64,000 bases of DNA from Valencia hispanica (Eukaryota; Chordata; Actinopteri; Cyprinodontiformes; Valenciidae): contig OY747723.1 of the NCBI GenBank assembly GCA_963556495.2, positions 13,424,501 through 13,488,500 of the forward strand, written 5' to 3'. How positions within the stretch are numbered: position 1 is the first letter of the stretch; each line of letters begins with the position of its first letter. A program made the position numbers and the translations under genes. Shown in pieces: positions 1-10,955 of this stretch. The notes beneath the pieces were generated by a model. It ran no database searches and was not told where the DNA came from. It saw only the letters and a list, made by a program, of their open reading frames with translations.

Positions 1-2699
1 TCTGAGTAATAATGCAACCTACTTTCACTTTGAAAATGGAAATTTAACACTGAATGCAAAATTACAACCCCGGTTTTCCTTTTTTTTAATTGGACACGGA
101 AACTACAGTAATTAGACTGAAACTTCGTAACTTGATACAATTAGTGTGAATCCCACACTCATTGGGTTCTCAGGATTTCCTCCCCCTGCTCACACAGACA
201 AACACCACCGAGGTTGCCATCAGGTGGAGGGGTGGGGGCGAGCTCAGCGTTCATTACAGACATCACAGAATGATTCCCACAACAGAGACCCAGAACCTGG
301 TGCTGTTCCCAAATGGGAGACCGAGACAAATCTAATGATTGTTGGCAGCACAAACTAAAGGTGCATTTGCTTTCCCTTTATTATTTCTCATTGTTGAATA
401 ATTAAGAGCTACTGTTTTTTTTTTTCTCAGCCACCCACTGTAATGATAGCAATAATTCATATTATGCTGATTAGCACTGTGACGGGGGGGTGGCGTAATG
501 CATTCCTAATGGCACATTTTTTTCCATCATCGGAAAAAATCATGTAAATGGGAAGCAGAGGCATGATTCCACCGCAAGGCAAATGCACGACAGAGACGTC
601 TGAATTAGTGTCTGCAGTGAGGCTGGACCGCTCTGCGTTTGTAATGCACTAATAAGTATTCCTCTGCCTCTGTTTAGTTAGGTCATTTCCCTTCTCTCCG
701 TGAGCCATTCTGGAGCATGAGCAGCTTGTTAATGGTGGTGTTTGATTACTTCGGTTCCGAGCTGACAGCTGGGGTCTATCTAAGCTGCGATCAGGTTGCT
801 GACGAGGAACTACACTCAGAGTCCACGAGTTGAATTTTTTTTCCCCAATTATTCATCTCTGATTGTACTCTGACTAGGCAGTGGCAGCAGAGAGAGGACT
901 CAATCTTTAAAGCTTCCTTTTTTTTCTTTTTTTCTTCTTCTTCCTGTTCTACAGTAATGTCGGTCATTTCAACTCTTTCAGACAAATGATTCACACACTG
1001 ACAGGGAGAACGAGCTCTTCTAAAAGTTTTCTGTCCCATCGATCTGACAGATGTAATTTTGCATAGACATTACAGTGATAAAATAGAACTACATTATTAA
1101 AAAATAACTAATAAAATTGGTTACAAAATGGTAAACGTTTTATTTGTATAGGGTTTTTTTGTGTTGTCCTCCAGGTTGAAAAGACACAAAAACAGCAGTT
1201 CTTTGTGGTTAAGGAATAAAACCTTCTTGAAATTGTTTACATGTATTTTAACAAGATGGCTTGCAAACCTTTTCCCTAACAACTACAGCTAAAAGCTGCC
1301 GTTTACCGTCAACAACCTCCTCAGGGTCAATAACCTCGGTAAGCGGAGGTTCGCATTAGCTTTGCGCCTAAATTAGTTAAAGCTAATACAAGCTTACTCT
1401 AACAAGATGTCATATAAATCATTTCTCTGAGGACTTCCGCTAAAATGTCATTTATTGACTGACCGCCTCTGGGTGAAGAACTTCAGCTAGCATTAGCGCT
1501 GTCCCTAGACTAGCTAAATCCAGATATAAATTTAGAGTTCTGCTCCAGCCGAGAAACTAAGTCTTATGACAGTTATGGATTTTTACATAGTTGATGTCTC
1601 ATTCATCACACATTTTATAAATAACATATGCTTGATCATCTAAATTTGCCATATTTGTAATGGACAAAAGCATAAGACCATGCGATAATGCCTGTTAAGA
1701 TCATCCAACAGGTTTAAAGGAAAATCTTTTCGGTCCACATAAAGTAAATATTCATCCTTGAATGGAATGAAGTAAGTTTTACATAACCAGCCTGGCCTTT
1801 TTTCTACACAAGTAGAATTAGATCTAATTGGATTTCATCTTCCTAGGCTGGTTTTTATTCACTGACGAAAATGTCAACGTTATTGTCAGCCCAATTGACT
1901 TTTTAATTAGTTTCAACGAGGTTGTGTTATAGATTTGACCCATTATACTGGGTTAGATATTGTGTCTAAAAAAGAATTGTTGAAGTGATTCATGTTTAAT
2001 GTTAAGCTTACTAAAGGGTGGCTTGGAAGGAATACTCCATAACCGTCTGTTATTATTGACAACTGAATCTAGTCGACAATTTAGCACATTTTATAAAGTA
2101 TTGCTTTTCTATATCGACTGGGCTAACTTGTGCTAACTAGTTAGCCGATAAAAGGCCATTGTTGTCCTAGGTAAACAAACTCAATCTCTGGTGCCAACTA
2201 AAGTTATTAAAACAATCTACCGACATTAATATCATACTGTAGAGCATCATTTTACCAAACCCTACCATTTCTTATTTTGTACTGTGGAATTTCTACATTA
2301 TCATAAATTCAGATTTAACTTTGCTTTTTTATGAAAAACTAAACCCTTTAAGCATACATTTGTACTACTTGGACTAATACTTTGATACATACAGTTCTTC
2401 ACCCATGTACTCGTTTATTTTGATCTCACTCCTTAATGCTACCCTGTTTCTATAATCTATTCATTATCTGTTCCTTGATGCTAATTCCTCACTTATATCC
2501 AGTCACCTCAGTACTCCCTGGAGTTCTTAAGCTTCTCATTGCTTTTGTAATTTGCCAATTAAAGTCACTACTAATGGGTTTTTTTTTTTTGCCAAGTCTG
2601 TCATGGGACATTCTTTAGAGGATTTTTAGGTATTACATGGATTACTGTTGGGTTCGCTGGTTTGGTGTTACTTTTGTGTTATGCTCTGGACCTGTAAAT
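1..2699. other. Unique sequence without a recognisable gene
   Basis: I find no exon with convincing splice sites or protein similarity in this stretch, and the short open frames have no recognisable domain. About 430-800 is repeat-free, of moderate GC, and rich in homeodomain-like TAAT words; it reads like a conserved non-coding element, but that is inference. From 1070 to 2690 the DNA is AT-rich, with homopolymer runs and no identifiable transposon ends. Confidence 0.5.
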
Positions 2700-2701
2700 T
2701 A

Positions 2702-2917
2702 AAGTGGCTTGCAAAAGTATTCGGCCCCCTTGAACTTTTCCACATTTTGTCACATTACAGCCACAAACATGAATCAATTTTATTGGAATTCCAGGTGAAA
2801 GACCAATACAAAGTGGTGTACACGTGAGAAGTGGAACAAAAATCAGACATGATTCCAAACATTTTTTACAAAAAAATAACTAAAAAAGTGGGGTGTGCGT
2901 AATTATTCAGCCCCCTT
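2702..2917 (+). repeat. Left terminal inverted repeat of the Tc1 element
   Basis: About 215 bp that match the reverse complement of 3949-4162 with scattered differences. Long terminal repeats of this kind contain the transposase binding sites in the inverted-repeat/direct-repeat subgroup of fish Tc1 elements. The inner boundary is at the CAGCCCCCTTT motif. Confidence 0.85.
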
Positions 2918-3071
2918 TGGTCTGAGTGCAGTCAGTTGCCCATAGACATTGTCTGATGAGTGCTAATGACTAAATAGAGTGCACCTGTGTGTAATCTAAT
3001 GTCAGTACAAATACAGCTGCCCTGTGACGGCCTCAGAGGTTGTCTAAGAGAATGTTGGGAGCAACAACACC

Positions 3072-3946
3072 ATGAAGTCCAAAGAACACACCAGACAGGT
3101 CAGGGATAAAGTTATTGAGAAATTTAAAGCAGCCTTAGGCTACAAAAAGATTTCCCAAGCCTTGAACAACCCACAGAGCGCTGTTCAAGCGATCATTCAG
3201 AAATGGAAGGAGTATGGCACAACTGTAAACCTACCAAGACAAGGCCGTCCACCTAAACTCACAGGACGAACAAGGAGAGCGCTGATCAGAAATGCAGCCA
3301 AGAGGCCCATGGTGACTCTGGACGAGCTGCAGAGATCTACAGCTCAGGTGGGGGAGTCTGTCCATAGGACAACTATTAGTGGTGCACTGCACAAAGTTGG
3401 CCTTTATGGAAGACTGGCAAGAAGAAAGACATTGTTAAAAGAAAACCATAAGAAGTCCCGTTTGCAGTTTGCCACAAGCCATGTGGTGGTGGCAGCATCA
3501 TGCTCTGGGGGTGCTTCTCTTCAGCAGGGACAGGGAAGCTGGTCAGAGTTGATGGGAAGATGGCCGGAGCCAAATACAGGGCAATCTTGGAAGAAAACCT
3601 CTTGGAGTCTGCAAAAGACTTGAGACTGGGGCGGAGGTTCACCTTCCAGCAGGACAATGACCCTAAACATAAAGCCAGGGCAACAATGGAATGGTTTAAA
3701 ACAAAACATATCCATGTGTTAGAATGGCCCAGTCAAAGTCCAGATCTAAATCCAATCGAGAATCTGTGGCAAGATCTGAAAACTGCTGTTCACAAACGCT
3801 GTCCATCTAATCTGACTGAGCTGGAGCTGTTTTGCAAAGAAGAATGGGCAAGAATTTCAGTCTCTAGATGTGCAAAGCTGGTAGAGACATACCCTAAAAG
3901 ACTGGCAGCTGGAAGTGCAGCAAAAGGTGGTTTTACAAAGTATTGA
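3072..3946 (+). pseudogene. Tc1 transposase pseudogene (internal deletion and frameshift)
   Basis: The DNA-binding half starts at the ATG at 3072 and reads in one frame to about 3481. It shows an N-terminal helix-turn-helix (GYKKISQALNN), a GRPP AT-hook-like linker, and the second helix-turn-helix. The catalytic half continues in another frame to the stop at 3944-3946. It holds HGGG-like glycine codons, the DNDPKH motif and PDLNPIENLW, with 34 residues between the second D and the E, so it is DD34E. At about 3480-3495 the frame jumps directly from the FATSH segment into the glycine-rich segment. The roughly 45 residues that normally carry the first catalytic aspartate are missing. The protein would therefore be dead even without the frame change. 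The 3' end keeps the family's usual terminus, GGFTKY. No intron is expected. Confidence 0.9.
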
Positions 3947-3948
3947 CT

Positions 3949-4162
3949 CAGGGGGCTGAATAATTACACACACCCCACTTTTCACTTATTTATTAGTAAA
4001 TAATATTTGGAATCATGTATGATTTTCGTTCCACTTCTCACGTGTACACCACTTTGTATTGGTCTTTCACGTGGAATTCCAATAGAATTGATTCATGTTT
4101 GTGGCTGTAATGTGACAAAATGTGGAAAAGTTCAAGGGGCCGAATACTTTTGGAAGCCACTG
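3949..4162 (-). repeat. Right terminal inverted repeat of the Tc1 element
   Basis: Reverse-complement partner of 2702-2917, ending at the TA at 4163-4164. It begins 3 bp after the transposase stop codon, the compact layout usual for Tc1 elements. Confidence 0.85.
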
Positions 4163-4559
4163 TAATAGCTTTTTTCCTTTATCAGCATGTTAAAAGATGG
4201 ACTAATTTTGCATAAGTCACAGCCCAAAGTGTAGTGAGATGTTGAGTTGCTCCAAGAAACCACTGGTCAGAAAATTACTTGCATTGATATGTATAGGTAT
4301 GATTAATTTGGTCTTTGTAATGATACATTTAAACGATGTTGTATTTCTCAGGATGGGATCATGACAACCAACTGCTTAAAAAAATTTAAAAACTACAATA
4401 TGAACAAAATAATTAATTTATTGTAGATTTTGACTAATCTACACAGTTCTCAAACTATATACACAGGCATAAGCATATACATCATTGTCAATGTTTTACT
4501 GTCAATTTTGTCATTTCACAAATCTGAACAAAATAGTCAATTGGAATTTTGTTGTAATG

Positions 4560-4910
4560 TTTAGGTGCCACTGGGACAAAGATCTATTATAAATTGGAAG
4601 ATGCTAGAAAACCAATAACACTGGCAACACTCTTGTTTGGAGTTAAACATCACCTCGGAATAAATGTGTCCTAACCAAGAAAGAAGTGTCTACTCCAAAG
4701 CAGATAGCTTTTAGCAAAACTGTCTACATGGACAAGCCAAATGCTACCTGGAAAAAAAACGTTATGTTCTAATGAAACAAAGATTGTCAAGGTGAGGCTT
4801 TGAAACAAAGCAATAAGGCTGTACCAAGTTTCAAGGCTGGTGGAGGAAGCATCATACTTTGGGGCTATTTCACCGCCTGTGGTGTAGTACATCAAGTTTG
4901 CAGGATTAGG
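4560..4910 (+). mobile_element. Decayed Tc1-like transposase fragment
   Basis: A degenerate plus-strand stretch. Around 4770-4890 it still reads as the region from the first catalytic motif to the glycine-rich block (ETKIVKV-like, then GGSIILWG-like in shifted frames). Several frameshifts are present, no inverted repeats are visible, and the family differs from the neighbours at 2702 and 5181. The rest of 4165-5178 shows nothing I recognise. Confidence 0.55.
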
Positions 4911-5180
4911 GGGAGTACTACCTGTTAATTTTTCAACTTAACAGTTAAATGGTTGACATTCGAACGCTATTGGATGTCTCAAAGGAGATCTGGCGCCAGA
5001 GGAATTTAGCTGGGGGGCAGTTGCTTATACGGCGGGGGGCAGTAAACAGTCTTTAGCATTTTTTCGTCCCGTTTGGGGAAAGTTAAGCTCTTGCGGGTCA
5101 AATCTACCTTTTTTTTGCTACACCTTTTCTGTGCACATATCATCATTGGAAACTAAGATTCTTTTGATTCCAATAATGTA

Positions 5181-6522
5181 CAGTGAGCAAAAAAAAAGTA
5201 TTTGGCAGCCACCGATTGTGCAAGTTGTCCCACTTAAAAAGATCAGAGAGGTCTTATTTTCATGGTAGGTACACTTCAACTAAGAAAGACAGAATGTAAA
5301 AAAACAACAACCCAGAATTATATGATTTTTTAATAATTTATTTGTAGCCTATAATGGTGCAGAAAACAAGTATTTAGTACCTACAAACAAGCAAGAGTTC
5401 TGGCCCTCACAGACCTGCTGCTACTTGTTTAAGAAGCTCTATTATCCTCCACTCATTACCTGTATTAATGGGACATGTTTGAACTCATTACCTGTATAAA
5501 AGACACCTTTCCACACCTTCATACAGTCCGACTCCAACCTCTACAGTGGCCAAGACCAGAGAGCTGTCCAAGAACACCAGGGACAAGATTGTACACTTGC
5601 ACAAAGGCTGGGATGAGCCAAATTTACAATAGGCAAGCAGCTTGGTGATAAGAGATCAACTGTTGGAGCAATTATTAGAAAATGGAATAAATACAAGATC
5701 ACTGACAATCTCTCGGCGAGGGGTTCCAGGCACTATCTCCCCTCGTGGGGTACAAATGAGGCTTGAGAACAGTTAGGAAAGAGCGCAGAACTACATGGGG
5801 GGGACTGGTCAATGACTTAAAGAAAACTGGGACCACAGTAACAAAGGTAACACACTAGGTCATCATGGATTAAAATCCTGCTGTGCACCAAAGGTCCCCC
5901 TGCTTAAGCCAGCACATGTCCAGGCCCGTCTTAAGTTTGCCATAGACCATCTGGATGATCCAACGAAGGATTGGGAGAATGTTTTATGGTCAGAAGAGAC
6001 CAAAATAGAACTTTTTGGTATAAGCGGGGATGAATGCTGAGTTGCGTCCCAAGAACACCATACCCACTGTGAAGCATGGAGGTGGAAACATTATGCTTTT
6101 GGGCTGCGTTTCTGCAAAGGGGACAGGGCAACTAATCCGTATTAAGGAAAGGATGAATGGGGACATGTATTGTGGGATTTTTTGTAAGAGCGTTGAAAAT
6201 GAAAGGTGGCTGGATCTTCCAGCATGACAATGATCCCAAACACTCTGCCCGGGCGACGAAGGAATGGCTACGTAAATATGATTTCAACTTTTTGGAGCGT
6301 CTTAACCAGTCTCCAGACCTCAATCCAACAGAGAATCTTTATACGATTATAAAAAAAAAATCTTTAAAAAAAATTATACAATGTGATTTCCTGTTTTTTT
6401 TCCCGCATTCTGTCTCTCACAGTTTAATTGTAAATATGATGAAAATTGCAGACCTCTCTCCTCCTTTCTAAGTGTACAATCTTGCACAATCGGTTGCTAC
6501 CTAATAGTTTTTTGCCCCGGTG
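5181..6522 (+). mobile_element. Tc1-like DNA transposon, second family, decayed
   Basis: The left end CAGTGAGCAAAAAAAAAGTA follows TA at 5179-5180. The right end at 6522 (TTTTTTGCCCCGGTG) is its degenerate inverted counterpart, and the flanking TA has become TT at 6523-6524. The ends share the family's long inverted repeats. The interior encodes a broken transposase. The 3' third of the gene is deleted: sequence runs from just after the third catalytic motif (about 6344) straight into the right terminal repeat. A truncated copy of the same family is at 17711-18341 on the minus strand. Confidence 0.85.
5546..6344 (+). pseudogene. Transposase pseudogene of the second Tc1 family
   Basis: The expected start codon is GTG at 5546-5548 followed by GCC AAG ACC, so the ATG of the usual MAKT start appears lost. 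Frameshifts and stops break the DNA-binding half. The catalytic core is partly legible. DWENVLWSEET at about 5967-6001 shows the first catalytic aspartate replaced by glutamate. FQHDNDPKH near 6217-6243 holds the second D. PDLNPTEN near 6316-6339 holds the E, at 34-residue spacing (DD34E). The 3' coding part is deleted after about 6344. Non-functional. Confidence 0.82.
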
Positions 6523-6524
6523 TT

Positions 6525-8349
6525 GTCCATAACAAATTTTGCGTCCACAATTCCAACATACTCTGCCACTAAAAACATTGATAATTCCCTTTTTTGTATG
6601 TATTTCTCACAATGTTTTCATGATAACTACCGTTAGCATTCTCAATCTGTCTTGGGTGGCCCCGATACCTGAAGGAGCTGGCCCGGCCCCATCGGCACTG
6701 AGCTTGCTAAACAGATCAAACATCCTAAGCACACAATAAAACTGGTTTTGAAAAGATGAAGCAGACCAACATTAATTTTAGTCACTTACCATTTGCATAG
6801 CAGCATTATGAGTACCGTTCACACCACAATCAAACGATGTATAAAGACTAAGGCATGCATGAACGTTTGCACAGTGCAGTATTTGTGACACCCTCTTAGT
6901 CTTTTACAAATGGCATTGTATGTTTTTCGTTATCGATAAATATATGTTACAGCTGAACGCCAGATATGAAAATGTTGAGTAAGAGAGGACTTTCAGCAGA
7001 TCAAGAAGATACTGAAATGTGAAAGTCACGTTGTTGGTGCCAGTCAAACCTGTATTAACTGGTGGCATCATCAAGTTAAAAGACGGCTTGAAGCACTTTT
7101 GAGATCCTCGTGTTTTTAGGCACTCCGTCTGTCACGAAAGCTTATTAATCAAATGAAAAACCCACGTTGATGGAATGGAATTTCATTTGACCTTTTGCAG
7201 GCGTAAGTGGGTCTTGAATGATAAGTTCTTGCAAAAGATCGTTCCATCTTCCATCGTGTCTGTTGCCACATCTTGGAGATATGGGTCGGGGCTGCAGCAT
7301 ACTGATGAGACATCGGCTGATTGCACTTAAAACTTCAGTCAAGATGCATTTCAGTCGATTCGAGACGTTTTGCAGTTTACATGAAGGAGAGCCTTTGTTT
7401 GTGTGTTCAATTTGCCTGGGCAATGCTGATCTATTGTTTTATCTCCTGACAGAATGGGTTCATCTGAAGTAAATTGAAATTCATTTATTCATCTTTAAGG
7501 GATTTATTTTCTACAGATGCACAATGACGTTTCAGCCTCGGAAAAACATGTTGAGAAAGTTATGATTCTAAGTAGTGCCACTCTTCTCACTTATCCATTC
7601 TTTTAGTCTCTGCAGATCTTGTGACCTTGCTTTTTCTTTTTTCTTCCAGAGATGGTGTGAATAGATGGAGGCCATATTGCGTGAGATGAGAGCCAGCAGG
7701 GTCAGGTATGGTGTGCTGCACTGACCTCAGTTTCCTGTCTGTTTGTCAAATCGCTGCTTAGTCAGGGGTTAAGCCTATTTCTGATTTAAGAGACTCTTCA
7801 TAATAGGCGGACACAGTGGTTGTCTACAGCACTAAGCTTTTATCTGGAAGAAAGCCAAAAAGAGGATAGAAAGCGGAAGCTATTCTTGTCTCCAAGGCAC
7901 AGTGTTGGATTTACAATCATGGGAAAAAAACTAAATAAACCATCTAAGAACTTAATTTCATGCTACATAAACAAAGCAAAAATGTATAAACGATACCTTA
8001 GAGAAGCAACTGTAGCTGCCCGTTTATCTGGTTGGGCTTGCAAGGCCATTTCCTATTTGAAGGTATAAACAAACTCTAGAAGCTTTGCTTAGCATGTCAA
8101 AATATTGAACATTGTGACGTAGAGTATACATCTAGAAAAAAGTTTAAGAAGAAGGACTGGCTTGGAAGACGAGGTCTTTTTCTCTTTGGAATTATTATAG
8201 TGGAAAAGCTACTTCTGAACAAAGAAGAAAACTTTAAGGAAGATTTAAGTGAGACCAACTAAACCAACATGGAGATGTTTGGCTATAAAGCACAGCACCA
8301 TTTGTCAGAGATGATCAGAAGCATTTTTCTTCCATCCCTCTGATCAAAC
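6525..8349. other. Unannotated unique sequence
   Basis: No exon, RNA gene or transposon terminus recognised. Short open frames around 7145-7470 and 7820-8068 show no domain. The base composition is ordinary fish non-coding DNA. Confidence 0.4.
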
Positions 8350-9143
8350 ACATTGTAGAGCCACCTCTTGCTGAAATTATTTTGCACAGTCAGCTCGCTT
8401 GTGTGAACATTGATTTAAAGGTCTTGCCACATATTCTCATTTGGATTTAGGTCCTGACTTTGACCAGGCCATTCTAACACATACATATACTTTGATCTAA
8501 ACCATTCCATGTTAGCTCTGTATGTTTAGGGTTATTGTTGATCTATGCAACTCCTCTAAATAAACTGCCTTATTGGTTGCTCCTATCCTTGCCCAGTCTG
8601 TTTAGTAGATAGTCATGTCTTGCTAGGTTTGTGGTTGTGCTGTCCTCTTTATAGTCTCAGATGATGGATTGAACAAAGCTCTGTTAGATGTTAAAAGCAT
8701 AAGATGTTTGTAGAACCTAACCGGGCTTTAAATGTTTCCACAACCTTCTCCCTGATCTATCTGCTGTGTCTCCTTGGTCTTCATAATTCTGCTTGTTCAC
8801 TAATTTTCCAAGGGCTTGACAGAACAGCTGTAAAATGATGAGATTAAACTACACACAGCTGGACTGTACTAATTATGTGCATTTTGAAGGCAGTTGGTTT
8901 TGTTGGATTTTGATTAGGGGTATCAGAACATAAAAGCTAGATACAGTTTGAATTCACTCCCTTTCAATACTATTCAGGGGGTTGCTTTTATTTGTCAAAT
9001 ACTTTTAAATTATTTACCATTTACCAAATATTTTTGAAACAATATATCCTTTTGCTTTCCATTTCAGTTTTCTCCCCTTTACTTTATGTGGTCTATCACA
9101 TAAATTCATTCATTCAAAGAGTTCACATACTTTTCAAGATACT
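8350..9143 (-). mobile_element. Tc1-like remnant (abundant fish family)
   Basis: Read on the minus strand, this is a decayed Tc1 of the family whose ends carry AAGGGGTATGAATACTTTTT. The 5' terminal repeat lies at about 9000-9143. The transposase start region (around 8760-8800) and the DNA-binding half (8640-8780) follow. The region around PDLNPIE is at about 8440-8480. A large deletion joins the catalytic and DNA-binding parts near 8550-8590. Other copies of the family are at 15405-15597, 32003-33046, 36230-38140 and 56180-56285. Confidence 0.75.
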
Positions 9144-9516
9144 AGCGATAGATTGATATCTTGTGCCGATGTTTCCAATTTTTTTATATATCAGTTGATG
9201 CCGATATTCCTCTTTAGTAGAGTCAATTTAAAGTCAGGCACATCTGCTATCATTCACTGTGTAATGTGAATAAAGATTGCCTAATCAAATTACGTATTCT
9301 AACAATCACTAAGAATATAGAACTGTCCTTGGAAGCAAAAATTACTTTTTTTATCTGATTATGGTAATTTGGTTTGTAGTTTGTAGACAAATTGTTTTAA
9401 AAAAATGCCCATAAAAAACTCACTAGTTAATGGTTTTGTTACACGTTTATTATATAAGTGTAATATATAAGTGTTATTGTTCAATTTTTTATAGAATATT
9501 TATTATATTTGCTATA

Positions 9517-10312
9517 TAATAGCACTGTGGTAGAACCACATTTGATATCGTTGACCATGATGTATTATTGAAACGACTGGAGAGCTGGGTTGGACTCTGT
9601 GGTACAGTAGTTGGTTGGTTTGAATATTACCTGAAGAACAGGAACTTCTTTGTGTCAATAGGCAATTCTTCATCAGAACAGACAGAAATCATATGTGGGG
9701 TGCCCCAGGGCTCCATATTAGGGTCCCTCCTATTTAATATCTACATGTTCCCACTAGGTCAGATCATACAAACCAATAAGATTAGCTACCATAACTATGC
9801 AGATGATACTCAGCTTTACATTACAATGTCACCAGGTGACTTTGAACCCATCCAAACATGAATACATTGAGCTATTCAATGGATGGATGTGCCATAATTA
9901 ATAATAATCTGATCCAGGACACTTCTGCTTGCATCATCACTAGAAGTAGGAAGGTAGAGCACATCACCCTAGTTCTAAAGTTCTTACACTGGCTCCCTGT
10001 AGCTCAGAACAGTACAGACTTTAAAATACTCTTACTATTTTATTAATGATTGAATGGCTTAGCACCAAAGTATGTTGAAGACTTGTTGCCACTATACCGC
10101 TGAAACACTGGGGTTCCTTTAAATCAAAGCTAAAAACCCATCTGTTTAGAGCTGTCTTTGAGTAAGTTATTGATAATAGCTGGAATGTCATATACTTTGT
10201 GTTAGATTGTTTTATGCTTTTTATTGCTACTTATATTTTATCCCCTAATGATGTAAATCACTTTGAATGGTCTTATTGTTGAAAGTGTGCTATACAAATA
10301 AAGTTGCCTTGC
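9517..10312 (+). mobile_element. 5'-truncated L2-like LINE with 13-bp target-site duplication
   Basis: The 3' end of a non-LTR retrotransposon of the L2/CR1 type common in fish, ending in CAAATAAAGTTGCCTTGC. Perfect 13-bp duplications (TATATTTGCTATA) flank it at 9504-9516 and 10313-10325, which proves insertion by target-primed reverse transcription. The 5' end is truncated within the reverse transcriptase, with a small deletion near 9540. It sits inside a hAT-like element and so is younger than that element. Confidence 0.85.
9541..10046 (+). pseudogene. LINE reverse transcriptase fragment
   Basis: Reads as the palm of a non-LTR reverse transcriptase. It has VDHDVLLKRLESW near 9552-9590, ICGVPQGSILGSLLFNIYM (motif B region) near 9691-9747, and the catalytic YADD box at about 9796-9807 followed by TQLYI. 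A frame change follows at about 9860, and the remainder to about 10046 is degraded. Both aspartates of YADD survive, but the fragment lacks the fingers and the endonuclease. Confidence 0.85.
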
Positions 10313-10710
10313 TATATTTGCTATAGACTGAATTGAAGATGGATGCACTACAAAAATACTAACAGTTTAGTATTTGCTGTCCGATGGCTCATCAAAAGTC
10401 AAATCCAGCATTTCTTTTTATTTACCACTTTTTATATTTAATAACTGGTTAGTTTGTTGATTTGTTTGATTAACTTTGGTTAAATATTTAATTTCAATAC
10501 TCTACATTGCACAAAATTAAAATTCAAGAGTTGATTAAATTCAGTGTTAAAAAACTGATCAGGTTCAGAAATGTTTTCACCCACTGTTATTAGTTTGACA
10601 TTTTAGTATTCAAATAAGGCGGAAAATGTCCAGATATTGTCCATGGAAATCACCCCCATCTCTAAATATCGGCATCGACAATAGAAAAACCCATATCGGT
10701 CGATCTCTAA

Positions 10711-10955
10711 TGCCAACTCTCAAGCATGGTAGTGAAGTAGTAATGATATGGGCTTGTTTTCCACCCATGGGATCTATGACATGTTGCAGTTAGTGTGCAA
10801 TGATGAGCTGGTCGTTATACCAAAGTATTCTAGTGTCAAATGTGAGGCCATCTGTCTTTTAGCTGAAGCTTGGCCCAAACTGGGTCATCAATCGGAAAAT
10901 GATTCCAGCACAGCAACAAATTCTTTAAAATATCACAAGAAGTTCAATAGACAAA
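10711..10955 (+). mobile_element. Tc1-like transposase remnant
   Basis: Plus-strand fragment covering the segment from the KHGGG-equivalent (CCAACTCTCAAGCATGGT, 10713-10730) to the DNDP-equivalent (AACTGGGTCATCAATCGGAAAATGAT, about 10879-10904). Indels break the frame, and the terminal repeats are absent. Confidence 0.6.

Larger units (their letters stand above)
2702..4162 (+). mobile_element. Tc1-like DNA transposon, full length, inactivated
   Basis: A cut-and-paste transposon of the Tc1 group in the Tc1/mariner superfamily. It is bounded by TA at 2700-2701 and 4163-4164, the expected target duplication. The termini match as inverted repeats of about 215 bp (2702-2917 and 3949-4162), reading inward from CAGTGGCTTGCAAAAGTATT; the left end has A for the first C. 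A single transposase gene fills the centre on the plus strand and carries an internal deletion. At 1461 bp it is slightly short of the usual 1.6 kb of such elements, as the deletion predicts. A 5' half of the same family lies inverted at 43147-43793. It cannot move by itself, but its ends look intact enough to be used in trans. Confidence 0.93.
9144..10709. mobile_element. hAT-like non-autonomous element, split by a LINE
   Basis: The outer ends form an imperfect inverted repeat. The left side (about 9144-9215) and the reverse complement of the right side (about 10650-10709) share GATnGAnnGATAT and TGCCGATATT words. This resembles common fish hAT-type elements that begin with GATCGACCGATATCGG-like sequence. 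The interior, 9216-9503 and 10326-10650, is AT-rich and non-coding. A 5'-truncated LINE is inserted in it. The target duplication of the element itself is not evident, and the class assignment is from memory. Confidence 0.5.

Noticed and set aside
9541..9862. Domesticated reverse transcriptase gene
   Set aside because: It is a 5'-truncated LINE with a perfect 13-bp target duplication and a frame break after the YADD region.
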